Part shown: one piece after another, positions 1 through 8,467 of the stretch | Position numbering within the stretch: position 1 is the stretch's first letter | How the letters are laid out: each line of letters begins with the position of its first letter | Origin: Euryarchaeota archaeon UBA558 | GTDB taxonomy: Archaea; Thermoplasmatota; Poseidoniia; Poseidoniales; Thalassarchaeaceae | Length of the DNA stretch: 64,000 nt | Assembly (NCBI GenBank): GCA_002507175.1 | Contig: DAZE01000021.1 | Coordinates: forward strand, 1 to 64,000 | Direction: 5' to 3' | Notes under the pieces: model-generated | Databases searched by the model: none | The model's input: the letters and a program-made list of their open reading frames with translations, nothing else | What the model was told of the DNA's origin: nothing | Translations under genes and position numbers: made by a program

Positions 1-732
<732 letters not shown>

Positions 733-754
733 CGTAACTCTGGAAACCGGGATT

Positions 755-779
755 GGTGGGGCGACTGAGTCGCCCCACC
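755..779 (+). terminator. Hairpin just after 16S rRNA
   Basis: A perfect 11-bp stem (arms 755-765 and 769-779, loop TGA) lies about 23 bases after the 16S 3' end. A seven-T tract follows at 859-865. The hairpin may be a processing or protective structure, and the T-tract is the more likely archaeal termination signal. This is inferred from structure only. Confidence 0.5.
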
Positions 780-858
780 GCCCAACCAGCGCTTCTCGAA
801 CATTTTCTTACAGACACACAAATTCACACGAAAAGGTATCATAATAGCACCTGATTCC

Positions 859-865
859 TTTTTTT
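859..865 (+). terminator. T-tract, probable archaeal terminator of 16S
   Basis: Seven consecutive T residues lie downstream of the 16S gene and just before the promoter of the gene at 905. Archaeal RNA polymerase commonly stops at such T-runs without needing a hairpin. Placement between an RNA gene and a new promoter supports the reading, but nothing else does. Confidence 0.4.
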
Positions 866-869
866 GCCG

Positions 870-881
870 AATATATATATA
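870..881 (+). promoter_or_regulatory. TATA box of the amino-acid transporter operon
   Basis: An alternating A/T run (ATATATATATA) is centred about 29 bp before the ATG at 905. That spacing predicts a leaderless or nearly leaderless transcript for the binding-protein gene. Confidence 0.6.
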
Positions 882-904
882 CAAAACCAATCCTAAAGGG
901 GACG

Positions 905-2095
905 ATGCAACGACTGATCGCTGCCACACTAATGCTGACAATGATGACTGCGGCTTTTGCCGGGTGCACCGGCGGAGACGATGACGGAGTGACACAAGCT
1001 GACGTCGATACGGCCAGGGAAGAGGGTCGCTTAGCGGGTATAGCAGAAGCTACGCCAGTAAGCACTCTTGACACAATTATGTCCCGAAACAACGGCGAAG
1101 GATCCCTAAAGTGTGGGGTCAAGGAGAGCCAATGGGGAATGGGCTTCCTATCTACCGACGGAGTCCGCTCAGGTCTAGATATAGAGTACTGCAAGGCCGT
1201 TGCAGCAGCAATCGGCCTTGACCCAATGACGGACATCGAGTGGATACCCGCTTCGAGCCAGGATAGATTCGAGAAGCTCGCGAGCGAGGAGATCGACGTA
1301 CTGATAAGGACAACGACATGGACGACCTCTCGTGACGCTGACCTAAATGCCGACTTCGCAGGGATTAACTTCTACGACGGTCAGGGCATCCTCATCAGGG
1401 GAGATGCTGTAGCAAACCCCGGAGTTGACGCCTACACTTCCAGCGCCCTCAACGGCGCCGAGATCTGCGTCGGTACTGGAACCACAACCGAGGGCAACCT
1501 CGCTGACTGGAACACCGTCAACAACGTCGGTGCAACTGTGATCGGCGTCGCTGACGCTGCTGAGGCCACCCAGAAGCTTGTCGCTGGTGAGTGCGATGCA
1601 TTTACTGGAGACATGTCTGCCATGGTCGCCAAGAAGTACACCTTAGAGGCTGACGGCACCTGCTCTGACTGCCAGCTATGGATCGCACCAGAGCTATTGT
1701 CCAAGGAGCCCCTAGCTGCAGCTGTCAGAGACAACGACGACGATTGGAAGGACGTCGTTGAGTGGGTATGGTTCGGCATGGTGACCGCAGAGGAGATGTC
1801 AATCACCTCCGACAACTACGGATCCGCTGACACAACCATCCCAGCTGTCAACAGGCTCCTCAACAGCAACCTAGGACTAGGCACAGAGGACAACCCGCTG
1901 CCAGACACCTGGATGCAGAACGTCCTAATGCACGTAGGCAACTACGGAGAGGCATACGACAACTCGTTCTGCGACGGGACCTACGACGGCCACTCTGGCT
2001 CAGCCGCTATGACTGGCTGCGTCTTGGACCGTGCTGGTACTGACAACGCACTAGTCTCTGAGGGCGGACTTCAGTTCGCTCCTCCAATGCGCTGA
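905..2095 (+). CDS. aapJ: Amino-acid ABC transporter substrate-binding lipoprotein (AapJ-like)
   Basis: This 396-residue protein begins with a lipoprotein signal: a hydrophobic N-terminus ending in FAGC at residues 18-21, then an acidic linker. The body matches the family 3 solute-binding fold of general L-amino-acid binding proteins (AapJ type), with the typical opening that describes a GLDIEYCKAVAAAIG segment and an RTTTWTTSRD motif. It would sit on the outer face of the membrane and deliver amino acids to the permeases encoded next. The ATG at 905 has a TATA box at the right distance for leaderless expression. A strong hairpin separates it from the permease genes, which would fit higher expression of the binding protein. 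The family is clear; the exact substrate is inferred from homology. Confidence 0.88.
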   Translation: MQRLIAATLMLTMMTAAFAGCTGGDDDGVTQADVDTAREEGRLAGIAEATPVSTLDTIMSRNNGEGSLKCGVKESQWGMGFLSTDGVRSGLDIEYCKAVAAAIGLDPMTDIEWIPASSQDRFEKLASEEIDVLIRTTTWTTSRDADLNADFAGINFYDGQGILIRGDAVANPGVDAYTSSALNGAEICVGTGTTTEGNLADWNTVNNVGATVIGVADAAEATQKLVAGECDAFTGDMSAMVAKKYTLEADGTCSDCQLWIAPELLSKEPLAAAVRDNDDDWKDVVEWVWFGMVTAEEMSITSDNYGSADTTIPAVNRLLNSNLGLGTEDNPLPDTWMQNVLMHVGNYGEAYDNSFCDGTYDGHSGSAAMTGCVLDRAGTDNALVSEGGLQFAPPMR

Positions 2096-2130
2096 ATACT
2101 TCGGCGATAGACTAAGGCAACACCAAACTC

Positions 2131-2159
2131 CTCGAGGGGGGCTTACCGCCTCCCTCGGG
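2131..2159 (+). terminator. Intergenic hairpin after aapJ
   Basis: Arms 2131-2142 and 2148-2159 form a 12-bp, GC-rich stem that includes G-T wobbles at 2132/2158 and 2139/2151, with a five-base loop. It sits between the binding-protein gene and the permease gene, where transport operons often carry a partial terminator or an mRNA-stabilising hairpin. The role is inferred. Confidence 0.45.
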
Positions 2160-2229
2160 GACCCATCTTTCTAAGGAGGAGATTACCATCCTGCATTCGT
2201 TACCAATCACTAGGCTCTCGAAATTGGGG

Positions 2230-4020
2230 ATGTCCCTAGCAAAGAAGGCCAAGGGAGACCCTGCACCCTTCTTCTTCTCAATAATCTTGTACGGATTATC
2301 AGTGTGGATACTGTGGTCATACTGCATGAAAGTACTAACTCCGACGATGGCCTCGATAACCGACTTATCGAGAAGCTTCATTGTAAATGACATAGAACTC
2401 AATTCGTCTTACATAGGGGACAACCAAGTCGTAGGCTGGGCGAGCGCCGCGATACTAATCCTATTCCTGCTCGCTGTTGACGAATTCAAGAATCTCAGAG
2501 CGCTCAGCAACTGGAGAGGTTACATTACCTCTGTATTCGCCATCCTCGCAACTCTAATCCTCCAAGCTATGGTTTCGATCCTTGAATTTACACCCACTGA
2601 GGGCCTTCCCTTCTTAGTGGTCGGGACCCCTATCCTCGCGTCCTACCTCTTGATATTGGGTGACATGCCACTTATTCTCTCTGGAGAGGCCTCCAAGAAC
2701 CAGTTGTTGAAGTCGGGAATCCCAGCGGGAATCTTCATCTTTCTTGCGTTGTTCCTCACCTCAGCTCCACCTATCATTCGACAGAACTTGGTTGAGCTCT
2801 TCTCTCTATCAATTGTAGGAATTTGTTTTGCCTCATTGGCCATAATTATGACTGAGTCAGGAAATCCGGGGGAGCAGGACAGGAGATTCGCAGCACTGAT
2901 CTTCGCCATCTCTATCCCAACAGCGCTTTTCATCACCACGAGGCTATTGTTCCTACTCAACAACCCAGATACGGTCACAAGAGAAAGATGGAACTTGGAC
3001 TGGAGCTTCATGAACGAGCTGAACACTTTCGTAATCAACGTATGGCCCCTTGATGCCGTTTTCGGAGAGGATTCAAGGTGGAGATTCTACTTTACCGCGA
3101 TAATCAACTCTGCACGTGTCACACTTCTGAGCATCGTACTTTGTACGATTCTCGGAATATTCATCGGCGTTATGCGACTCTCCTCCAATAAACTTGCATC
3201 ATCGATGGCAACGGTTTACGTGGAGGTCTTCAGGAACCTCCCTCTAGCAGTCCTACTATTCCTGATTGCCACACAGCTGGGCGAGACACTCCCCCTCTTC
3301 CGAGAGGAGGCGAACATCAATGGGTGGATATTCTACAGCAACAAAGGCATTTGGACGCTTACTACCGAGGCCTGGAGGTTGGCTCTTTTCCTAATTTCAC
3401 TCCTCGCAGTTTGGATTGGATTCAGAATAATGGATCGCAATGGGGTAGACGACTCTAACAGGGCCGTCCTACAAAGATCTGGAATTTGGGGTGCAGCCAC
3501 CGTGTTAGGTATCGCACTGATGCTTCAAGGATCCACAATGCCCGAGGTCATCAAACCTATTCCAGAAAGCCCAGCGTCGTGGTCGATTATTGAAAACACC
3601 GCCTTTGAGATTACGCCTATGTTCACGGCCATGGTCATGGGCCTGACGCTTTTCACGGCATCTGTGGTCGCTGAGATTGTACGGGGAAGCATACAATCCC
3701 TGCCCCGGGGGCAGGTCGAGGCGGCAGTCTCCCTTGCACTCACACCTTTTCAGAGGCTGAGGCTCGTGATCCTCCCGCAGGCACTAAGGAGCATGATTCC
3801 CTTACTGAACAGCCAATACATGAACGTCTGGAAGAATAGCAGCCTAGCGATTATTGTCGCGTACAGCGACGTATTCTACGTAATTTTTGTTATGATGAAC
3901 AATGTCGGGAAACTGATCCCTCTCTTTCTCCTGCTACTCGTCACTTATCAAGCAGGTAGCCTACTTATCTCCGGGATCATGAACGCCTACAACGCAAGGG
4001 TAACAAGGGTGAGGATATGA
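2230..4020 (+). CDS. aapQ: Amino-acid ABC transporter permease (AapQ-like)
   Basis: This is a polytopic membrane protein of 596 residues from the ATG at 2230; an in-frame TTG at 2224 is also possible. The C-terminal part (about residues 275-596) is the permease domain. Its EAA loop is visible as EIVRGSIQSLPRGQVEAAVS, followed by LALTPFQRLRL and the LPQALRSMIP segment. Characterised AapQ proteins are nearer 400 residues; here an N-terminal block of additional membrane segments (about residues 1-220) precedes the transport domain. A strong Shine-Dalgarno-like AAGGAGGAG at 2173-2181 lies too far upstream for 2230 but fits an in-frame CTG at 2191, so the true start is uncertain. The stop overlaps the ATG of the second permease. 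Confidence 0.85.
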   Translation: MSLAKKAKGDPAPFFFSIILYGLSVWILWSYCMKVLTPTMASITDLSRSFIVNDIELNSSYIGDNQVVGWASAAILILFLLAVDEFKNLRALSNWRGYITSVFAILATLILQAMVSILEFTPTEGLPFLVVGTPILASYLLILGDMPLILSGEASKNQLLKSGIPAGIFIFLALFLTSAPPIIRQNLVELFSLSIVGICFASLAIIMTESGNPGEQDRRFAALIFAISIPTALFITTRLLFLLNNPDTVTRERWNLDWSFMNELNTFVINVWPLDAVFGEDSRWRFYFTAIINSARVTLLSIVLCTILGIFIGVMRLSSNKLASSMATVYVEVFRNLPLAVLLFLIATQLGETLPLFREEANINGWIFYSNKGIWTLTTEAWRLALFLISLLAVWIGFRIMDRNGVDDSNRAVLQRSGIWGAATVLGIALMLQGSTMPEVIKPIPESPASWSIIENTAFEITPMFTAMVMGLTLFTASVVAEIVRGSIQSLPRGQVEAAVSLALTPFQRLRLVILPQALRSMIPLLNSQYMNVWKNSSLAIIVAYSDVFYVIFVMMNNVGKLIPLFLLLLVTYQAGSLLISGIMNAYNARVTRVRI

Positions 4021-5609
4021 TATCGGGTTCGCTCCTTGGCAATCTCCCAAGGTCGAGAGCCGAGTTCGAAGCTGCATTGTTGGATGTGGAGGTCGGATTC
4101 ACAGGAAGGTCCTCAGACGAGGGCATGCGAAGGGACCTGCTCCTATCCTACATTGCTCTTATCGTAGGGGTCATATGGTTCCTTGTGCAATTCAGCGGCC
4201 ACTATTCGATGGACCTTAGCGAACGTATATCCCGCACTGATCGAATATTGTACTCCTTCGGGTCATCTTTCTTCCAATCCTTCCTAGTCTGGATTCTAAG
4301 CCTGACATTGCTCAAGAGGACGTTTGTACGCACACCCTCGATAGCAATATTGGGAGTTGGATCGGCCCTTGCAGTCTATTACGTTGTGGACCTCTCCTTG
4401 GAAATCGCCCTCCTCACCATGAGATGGGATATAATCTGGGCGAACCGAGTGCTAACTCTGCTGGGAGCAAGGATGACCGAGGCCATGACTCAAGACTACC
4501 TTCCCAGTCAAAACTGGCGGCTCTGGCCTGTCATCTACCTAACATGGGGGCTTTTCGGTGCAGCCTACGGAGTCTCCAAGACAAAGGCAAGAAAATTCTC
4601 GATGTATTTCCTCGTTGCTACCCTAGTGGTCTGTGCGTACGCACTAAATCCCGAGTACGCGAACTACGATGTCGAAGCTACGGCAATGAAGTTGGGTTAT
4701 GCAACTGCTATTGGCGTATTGGCATTCACACTGGCCAGAATCTACTCCAACAGACGGGATGAATACCAGGTGAACAGAGTGAAAAAACTCCTTTTCTTCC
4801 TTGCAATTTTCGATTTCCTAATTACAATCGTGATCATGGACCCTCCTGAATTCATCCAATCACTGGCCTCATACCTCGAAATGGTTCCAGTAGTTGGCTC
4901 GTTGTTCAGCCCGTTGACTGAGCCAGGAGTGCCTCCGTCGGAATGGGGGGGCCTCTTTGTCAACATAATCGTAGCATCCGCAGGCTGCGTTCTTGGCTTA
5001 GGAGTTGGAATCCTCCTAGCCTTCGGTCGCCAAAGCAAGCTTCCAATCCTAAAATGGCCATCAGTATCAATCATCGAAATCGTCCGATCTGGACCTCTAA
5101 TTTGCTGGTTATACTTCGCGATGTACCTGCTCCCTGATGTCGTGGACCCACTGTTCACAAATCCTGAGGACTTTGACAACATCGTCAGGATGATGGTGAT
5201 ATTCAGCCTATTTGGAGGGGTTTACATCGCCGAGGTTATTCGTGGTGGATTGCAGGCAGTTGATAGTGGCCAGAAGGAAGCAGCAGTCGCACTCGGTCTG
5301 AGTCCGATACAGGCCAAGCGCCTAGTGGAGCTCCCAAACGCTATCCGGACGACCCTACCAACGATTGTCAGCCAGTTCATTGGACTTTGGAAGGATACAA
5401 CACTACTATTCATCATCAACATTCTTGACTTCTTCAAGATAGCCAAGGACATGCCCAACACCGACCTGTCCTTCTTGGGGTATTTCTTGGAGCCACTTTA
5501 CTTCTCGGCACTCGTATTTTGGGTGTTCGCATTCTACCTTTCAAGGGTATCAATCGGGGTCGAGAGAGGGCTCGGACTGATCAAAGAAGGAGGAGGGGAA
5601 AAAGCATGA
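4017..5609 (+). CDS. aapM: Amino-acid ABC transporter permease (AapM-like)
   Basis: This second permease has 530 residues and its ATG overlaps the previous stop (ATGA), so translation is probably coupled. The C-terminal permease domain shows the EAA loop EVIRGGLQAVDSGQKEAAVA, then LGLSPIQAKRL and LPNAIRTTLPTIVSQF. Several membrane segments precede it, including one block around residues 45-120 and another near 170-290, making it longer than typical AapM proteins of under 400 residues. It should pair with the upstream permease to form the heterodimeric channel. The gene ends in the overlap with the ATPase gene at 5606. Confidence 0.85.
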   Translation: MISGSLLGNLPRSRAEFEAALLDVEVGFTGRSSDEGMRRDLLLSYIALIVGVIWFLVQFSGHYSMDLSERISRTDRILYSFGSSFFQSFLVWILSLTLLKRTFVRTPSIAILGVGSALAVYYVVDLSLEIALLTMRWDIIWANRVLTLLGARMTEAMTQDYLPSQNWRLWPVIYLTWGLFGAAYGVSKTKARKFSMYFLVATLVVCAYALNPEYANYDVEATAMKLGYATAIGVLAFTLARIYSNRRDEYQVNRVKKLLFFLAIFDFLITIVIMDPPEFIQSLASYLEMVPVVGSLFSPLTEPGVPPSEWGGLFVNIIVASAGCVLGLGVGILLAFGRQSKLPILKWPSVSIIEIVRSGPLICWLYFAMYLLPDVVDPLFTNPEDFDNIVRMMVIFSLFGGVYIAEVIRGGLQAVDSGQKEAAVALGLSPIQAKRLVELPNAIRTTLPTIVSQFIGLWKDTTLLFIINILDFFKIAKDMPNTDLSFLGYFLEPLYFSALVFWVFAFYLSRVSIGVERGLGLIKEGGGEKA

Positions 5610-6352
5610 ATGAGAATGATTTAATCATCAAGACAGAGGGCGTAAAGGTAAATTTCGGGGATTTCTGGGCCCTGAAGGGAATTGACATAGAGGTTAAGAG
5701 GGGAGAGATAATCGTGATTCTTGGCCCTTCCGGATCAGGGAAGTCCACCTTCATAAGGACACTCAACCGCTTGCAACCACATAGCGCTGGATCCATCTTG
5801 GTGAATGGAATTGAGATGGGCGAAAAAACAAGTGTTGCAGACCTGAAGAAGATCAGAGCCGATGTCGGATTCGTCTTCCAGCAGTTCAACCTGTTCCCTC
5901 ACCTTACGATTATGGAGAACATAACACTAGCACCCATGAAGGTGAATGGGCTTTCAAAATCTGAGGCAGAGGAAAGGGCAATGAACCTACTAGAGAGGGT
6001 CGGAATTCCAGAGCAGGCCTACAAGTATCCTAGCGGACTATCTGGTGGGCAACAACAGCGAGTCGCAATCGCCAGAGCCTTAGCGATGGATCCAAAGATC
6101 ATGCTCTTTGATGAGCCAACCTCGGCTTTGGACCCCGAGATGATCAAAGAGGTGCTTGATGTGATGGTAGACCTAGCTAAATCAAATGTCACAATGATCG
6201 TTGTGACCCACGAAATGGGGTTCGCGAAGGAGGTCGGAGATCGATGCATACTTTTCGACGAAGGCCACCTCATCGAGGAGGCACCGCCCGAGGAGTTCTT
6301 TTCCAACCCGAAGCACGAGAGGACCAAGCTCTTCCTAAACCAGATCCTCTGA
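5606..6352 (+). CDS. aapP: Amino-acid ABC transporter ATP-binding protein (AapP-like)
   Basis: This 248-residue ATPase energises the importer from the cytoplasmic face. Walker A is GPSGSGKST at residues 40-48, the Q-loop is VFQQFNLFPHLT, the signature is LSGGQQQRVAIARAL, Walker B is IMLFDEPTSALDP, and the H-loop is VVTHEMGFA. These match polar amino-acid ABC ATPases such as GlnQ and AapP. I chose the ATG at 5606 because it overlaps the permease stop (ATGA), follows a purine-rich AAGGAGGAGGGG at 5587-5598, and gives the standard family length; longer in-frame starts run into the permease gene. It is the last gene of the transport operon. Confidence 0.93.
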   Translation: MNENDLIIKTEGVKVNFGDFWALKGIDIEVKRGEIIVILGPSGSGKSTFIRTLNRLQPHSAGSILVNGIEMGEKTSVADLKKIRADVGFVFQQFNLFPHLTIMENITLAPMKVNGLSKSEAEERAMNLLERVGIPEQAYKYPSGLSGGQQQRVAIARALAMDPKIMLFDEPTSALDPEMIKEVLDVMVDLAKSNVTMIVVTHEMGFAKEVGDRCILFDEGHLIEEAPPEEFFSNPKHERTKLFLNQIL

Positions 6353-6372
6353 AGTTGACTTAGATCCGAACG

Positions 6373-7260
6373 TCATCTCCTGATGCCTGGTTTTACTCGG
6401 CTGTAGATGTCCTCAGAGAAAGTTACTAGCTTGAGCTTTGGTCCATTGTTGTTCACCGAGATCCTGGCGCCCCTCGTGAAGTGCATTTCATCCCATCCAT
6501 CAGCAACGACATACCCCCTGTGCATATCGCTGCTGATCATCGTGGTCTGGTTGGTCCATGCCCAATGGGATCCATCACTTCTTCGCAGGTCATTCGGTAG
6601 GTCCCGAGACAGCACCAGGTAGTGGTCATTGACCTGCTCCATCTGGAATTCGAAGTTCTCTATGTCAATTGCATGTCTGAACCACGCGCCTTGGCCTAAG
6701 AATGTAGAAAATAGCAATCCTGATGAGGATTGCCTCACGTCTAATTCGGGATAAGGGGGGCTGCTCGCCCTTTTCAGGCGATACTTCGAGGGTTGATACT
6801 GATGTGTATTTGCCACAAGAAGATCGTTCAATGCGGGGTCAGACCTGATTATGTTCCCGGAGGTTGACATTATTTCTGCCTGAAGCCTTGGAATCGTGTT
6901 GATTATGCAAGAGTCTCTCAAGAGACGGTTCAAGTCGTCGGGAAACCGAGTTGGGTCGCTGCCCATGAAGAATCCGAAGGACCCGCTTCCTCCGCTGTCC
7001 ATTGGATGACTGTTGACTCCCAAGACCAATGTTTGATCGTCCACTGAGTGGGCTATGGAAGTCAAAGTACCGTCTCCCCCAAGAACAATAACAACCTCTG
7101 GTCCCACAAAATCGTCCCTTTCGACCTCCTCCCTCGGAACAGTCCTGAAGTCAAATCCATAGGTCTGCTTAGCCTTATCCAAGGTCGAAATCACAGTGCT
7201 GAGTGCACCATCATGGACCTGCTCGTGATTTTTCTTAAACACGACAAGTAGGTTGTTCAT
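6373..7260 (-). CDS. NAD kinase, NADK2-like branch
   Basis: This 295-residue protein phosphorylates NAD to NADP. It has the diagnostic GGDGT loop within VVIVLGGDGTLTS near residue 60, followed by LGVNSHP. The later ALNDLLVAN segment corresponds to the conserved ALNE motif, and QSSSGLLFST corresponds to the SSGLN / TGTGS region. Both, and the C-terminal GYVVADGWDEMHF stretch, resemble the NADK2 (mitochondrial-type) branch more than classical archaeal NadK. The assignment to that branch is from memory of motifs only. It ends about 20 bp from the end of the converging aapP and is divergent from the lipoprotein gene at 7349. Confidence 0.8.
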   Translation of the reverse strand: MNNLLVVFKKNHEQVHDGALSTVISTLDKAKQTYGFDFRTVPREEVERDDFVGPEVVIVLGGDGTLTSIAHSVDDQTLVLGVNSHPMDSGGSGSFGFFMGSDPTRFPDDLNRLLRDSCIINTIPRLQAEIMSTSGNIIRSDPALNDLLVANTHQYQPSKYRLKRASSPPYPELDVRQSSSGLLFSTFLGQGAWFRHAIDIENFEFQMEQVNDHYLVLSRDLPNDLRRSDGSHWAWTNQTTMISSDMHRGYVVADGWDEMHFTRGARISVNNNGPKLKLVTFSEDIYSRVKPGIRR

Positions 7261-7348
7261 TGCAACTCCTGATCCTACGAACCATCGTTACGATATCAAA
7301 GGAACCCTGATTCAGAAACCTCATGTCAATCCTCCCTATCCGAAGCAT

Positions 7349-8407
7349 ATGCGAGCATTCATGGTGACGACGATGCTTCTAACCATGAGCCTGACCGGAT
7401 GCCTCTCTGAAGAGACAGTCTGCACTGAAAATTGCTGGAAATTAGACTCAGATTCCTTGAATGAGCTTCTTTCTTCCCCCGATGCTCTCGATATTCTACA
7501 TCTTGCCGAGATACATGATAACTTAAGGGTATCAACCCTTACTGAGGTCTCGTCACAGGGGGACAGTCAACAAGGCTCGATCCGCTGGAACGTCGCCAAA
7601 CAAGATGCCTCACAGAGGTCATCCATTGGGATGGCGATTAGCATTCAGGGGACACAATTGGACACTGAGGAGGTAGTTTCTGGAAACATGACCAATATCC
7701 GAGTGGGGTCAGCGTGGTTTCAAGGAAGAGATGCTAGCCCTGAATATGTGGACCCGTTCGCTCTGCTTGCGCTACAAGGCATGGCAGACCCAGATGGGAA
7801 TTATCCCCCCTTCGGATTCGACCCCTCTATTTTTTCCGGGTTTGAGTGGACAATCACTGCTGATACCCCCTCAACACAACAAATAGCGACGGCAAATGAT
7901 GAGTCAATTTCTTCGATTTTAGAATTAGTGGGTGACCCGCCTCTGTTGGTGGGGATTCAAATGTTCAATCTTGAGGACGGAACCTCTTTCAGGCTTGATA
8001 TAGAGACGGGCCAAGATGTTTCAATCGATTTTAGAAGTGATGTCCCAAGGATTCCTTCAGCGGTCACCTTCCCTACAAATCCATACAAACTAGAGGATGC
8101 GACGGAATGGACTACAGTGATCCCAGAAGGATTCATCATGGAGGTCTTACCAAGTGAACTTGAAGTTCATGGGCTTAGCGGAAATGATGGATCACTATCC
8201 ACAACTGCATTGATGCGATTATCTGATGCCCCGGTAAACATCACGGACAATCATGGCAGTTGGTGGGAATTGGACTGGTTCGACTCAGACATTGACGGCC
8301 TATTGTCCTCGGATGATAGGCTGACATTACGAACTAACGCAACTGGAACTATCGGAGCGGGGATCTGGGATCTCTGGGCGGAAGCATGGACCGGTACGGT
8401 ATTTTAG
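7349..8407 (+). CDS. Lipoprotein of unknown function
   Basis: I do not recognise a family. The 352-residue product starts with a short signal ending in the lipobox LTGC (residues 15-18 from the ATG at 7349), so it should be lipid-anchored outside the cell. The rest is soluble, acidic and beta-rich in appearance, with two further cysteines in VCTENC just after the anchor. In-frame sequence continues upstream to 7253, but that would put about 30 polar residues before the signal peptide and overlap the start of the NAD kinase, so 7349 is preferred. It stands between a divergent NAD kinase and an ABC exporter. Confidence 0.7.
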   Translation: MRAFMVTTMLLTMSLTGCLSEETVCTENCWKLDSDSLNELLSSPDALDILHLAEIHDNLRVSTLTEVSSQGDSQQGSIRWNVAKQDASQRSSIGMAISIQGTQLDTEEVVSGNMTNIRVGSAWFQGRDASPEYVDPFALLALQGMADPDGNYPPFGFDPSIFSGFEWTITADTPSTQQIATANDESISSILELVGDPPLLVGIQMFNLEDGTSFRLDIETGQDVSIDFRSDVPRIPSAVTFPTNPYKLEDATEWTTVIPEGFIMEVLPSELEVHGLSGNDGSLSTTALMRLSDAPVNITDNHGSWWELDWFDSDIDGLLSSDDRLTLRTNATGTIGAGIWDLWAEAWTGTVF

Positions 8408-8429
8408 GCCTCATCCGAAATGCCCGGCA

Positions 8430-8441
8430 AAATAGTAATTT
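8430..8441 (+). promoter_or_regulatory. TATA-like box before the ABC exporter
   Basis: AATAGTAATTTA is centred roughly 32 bp before the GTG at 8468 and 15 bp before the GTG at 8450. The spacing favours the downstream GTG with a very short or absent leader. Confidence 0.4.
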
Positions 8442-8467
8442 AAGCGGGGGTGCTTCCTCCTGTAGTT

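Noticed and set aside
5519..5605. Upstream extension of the AapP ATPase
   Set aside because: It overlaps the permease gene, adds basic non-family residues, and the ATG at 5606 has a good ribosome site.
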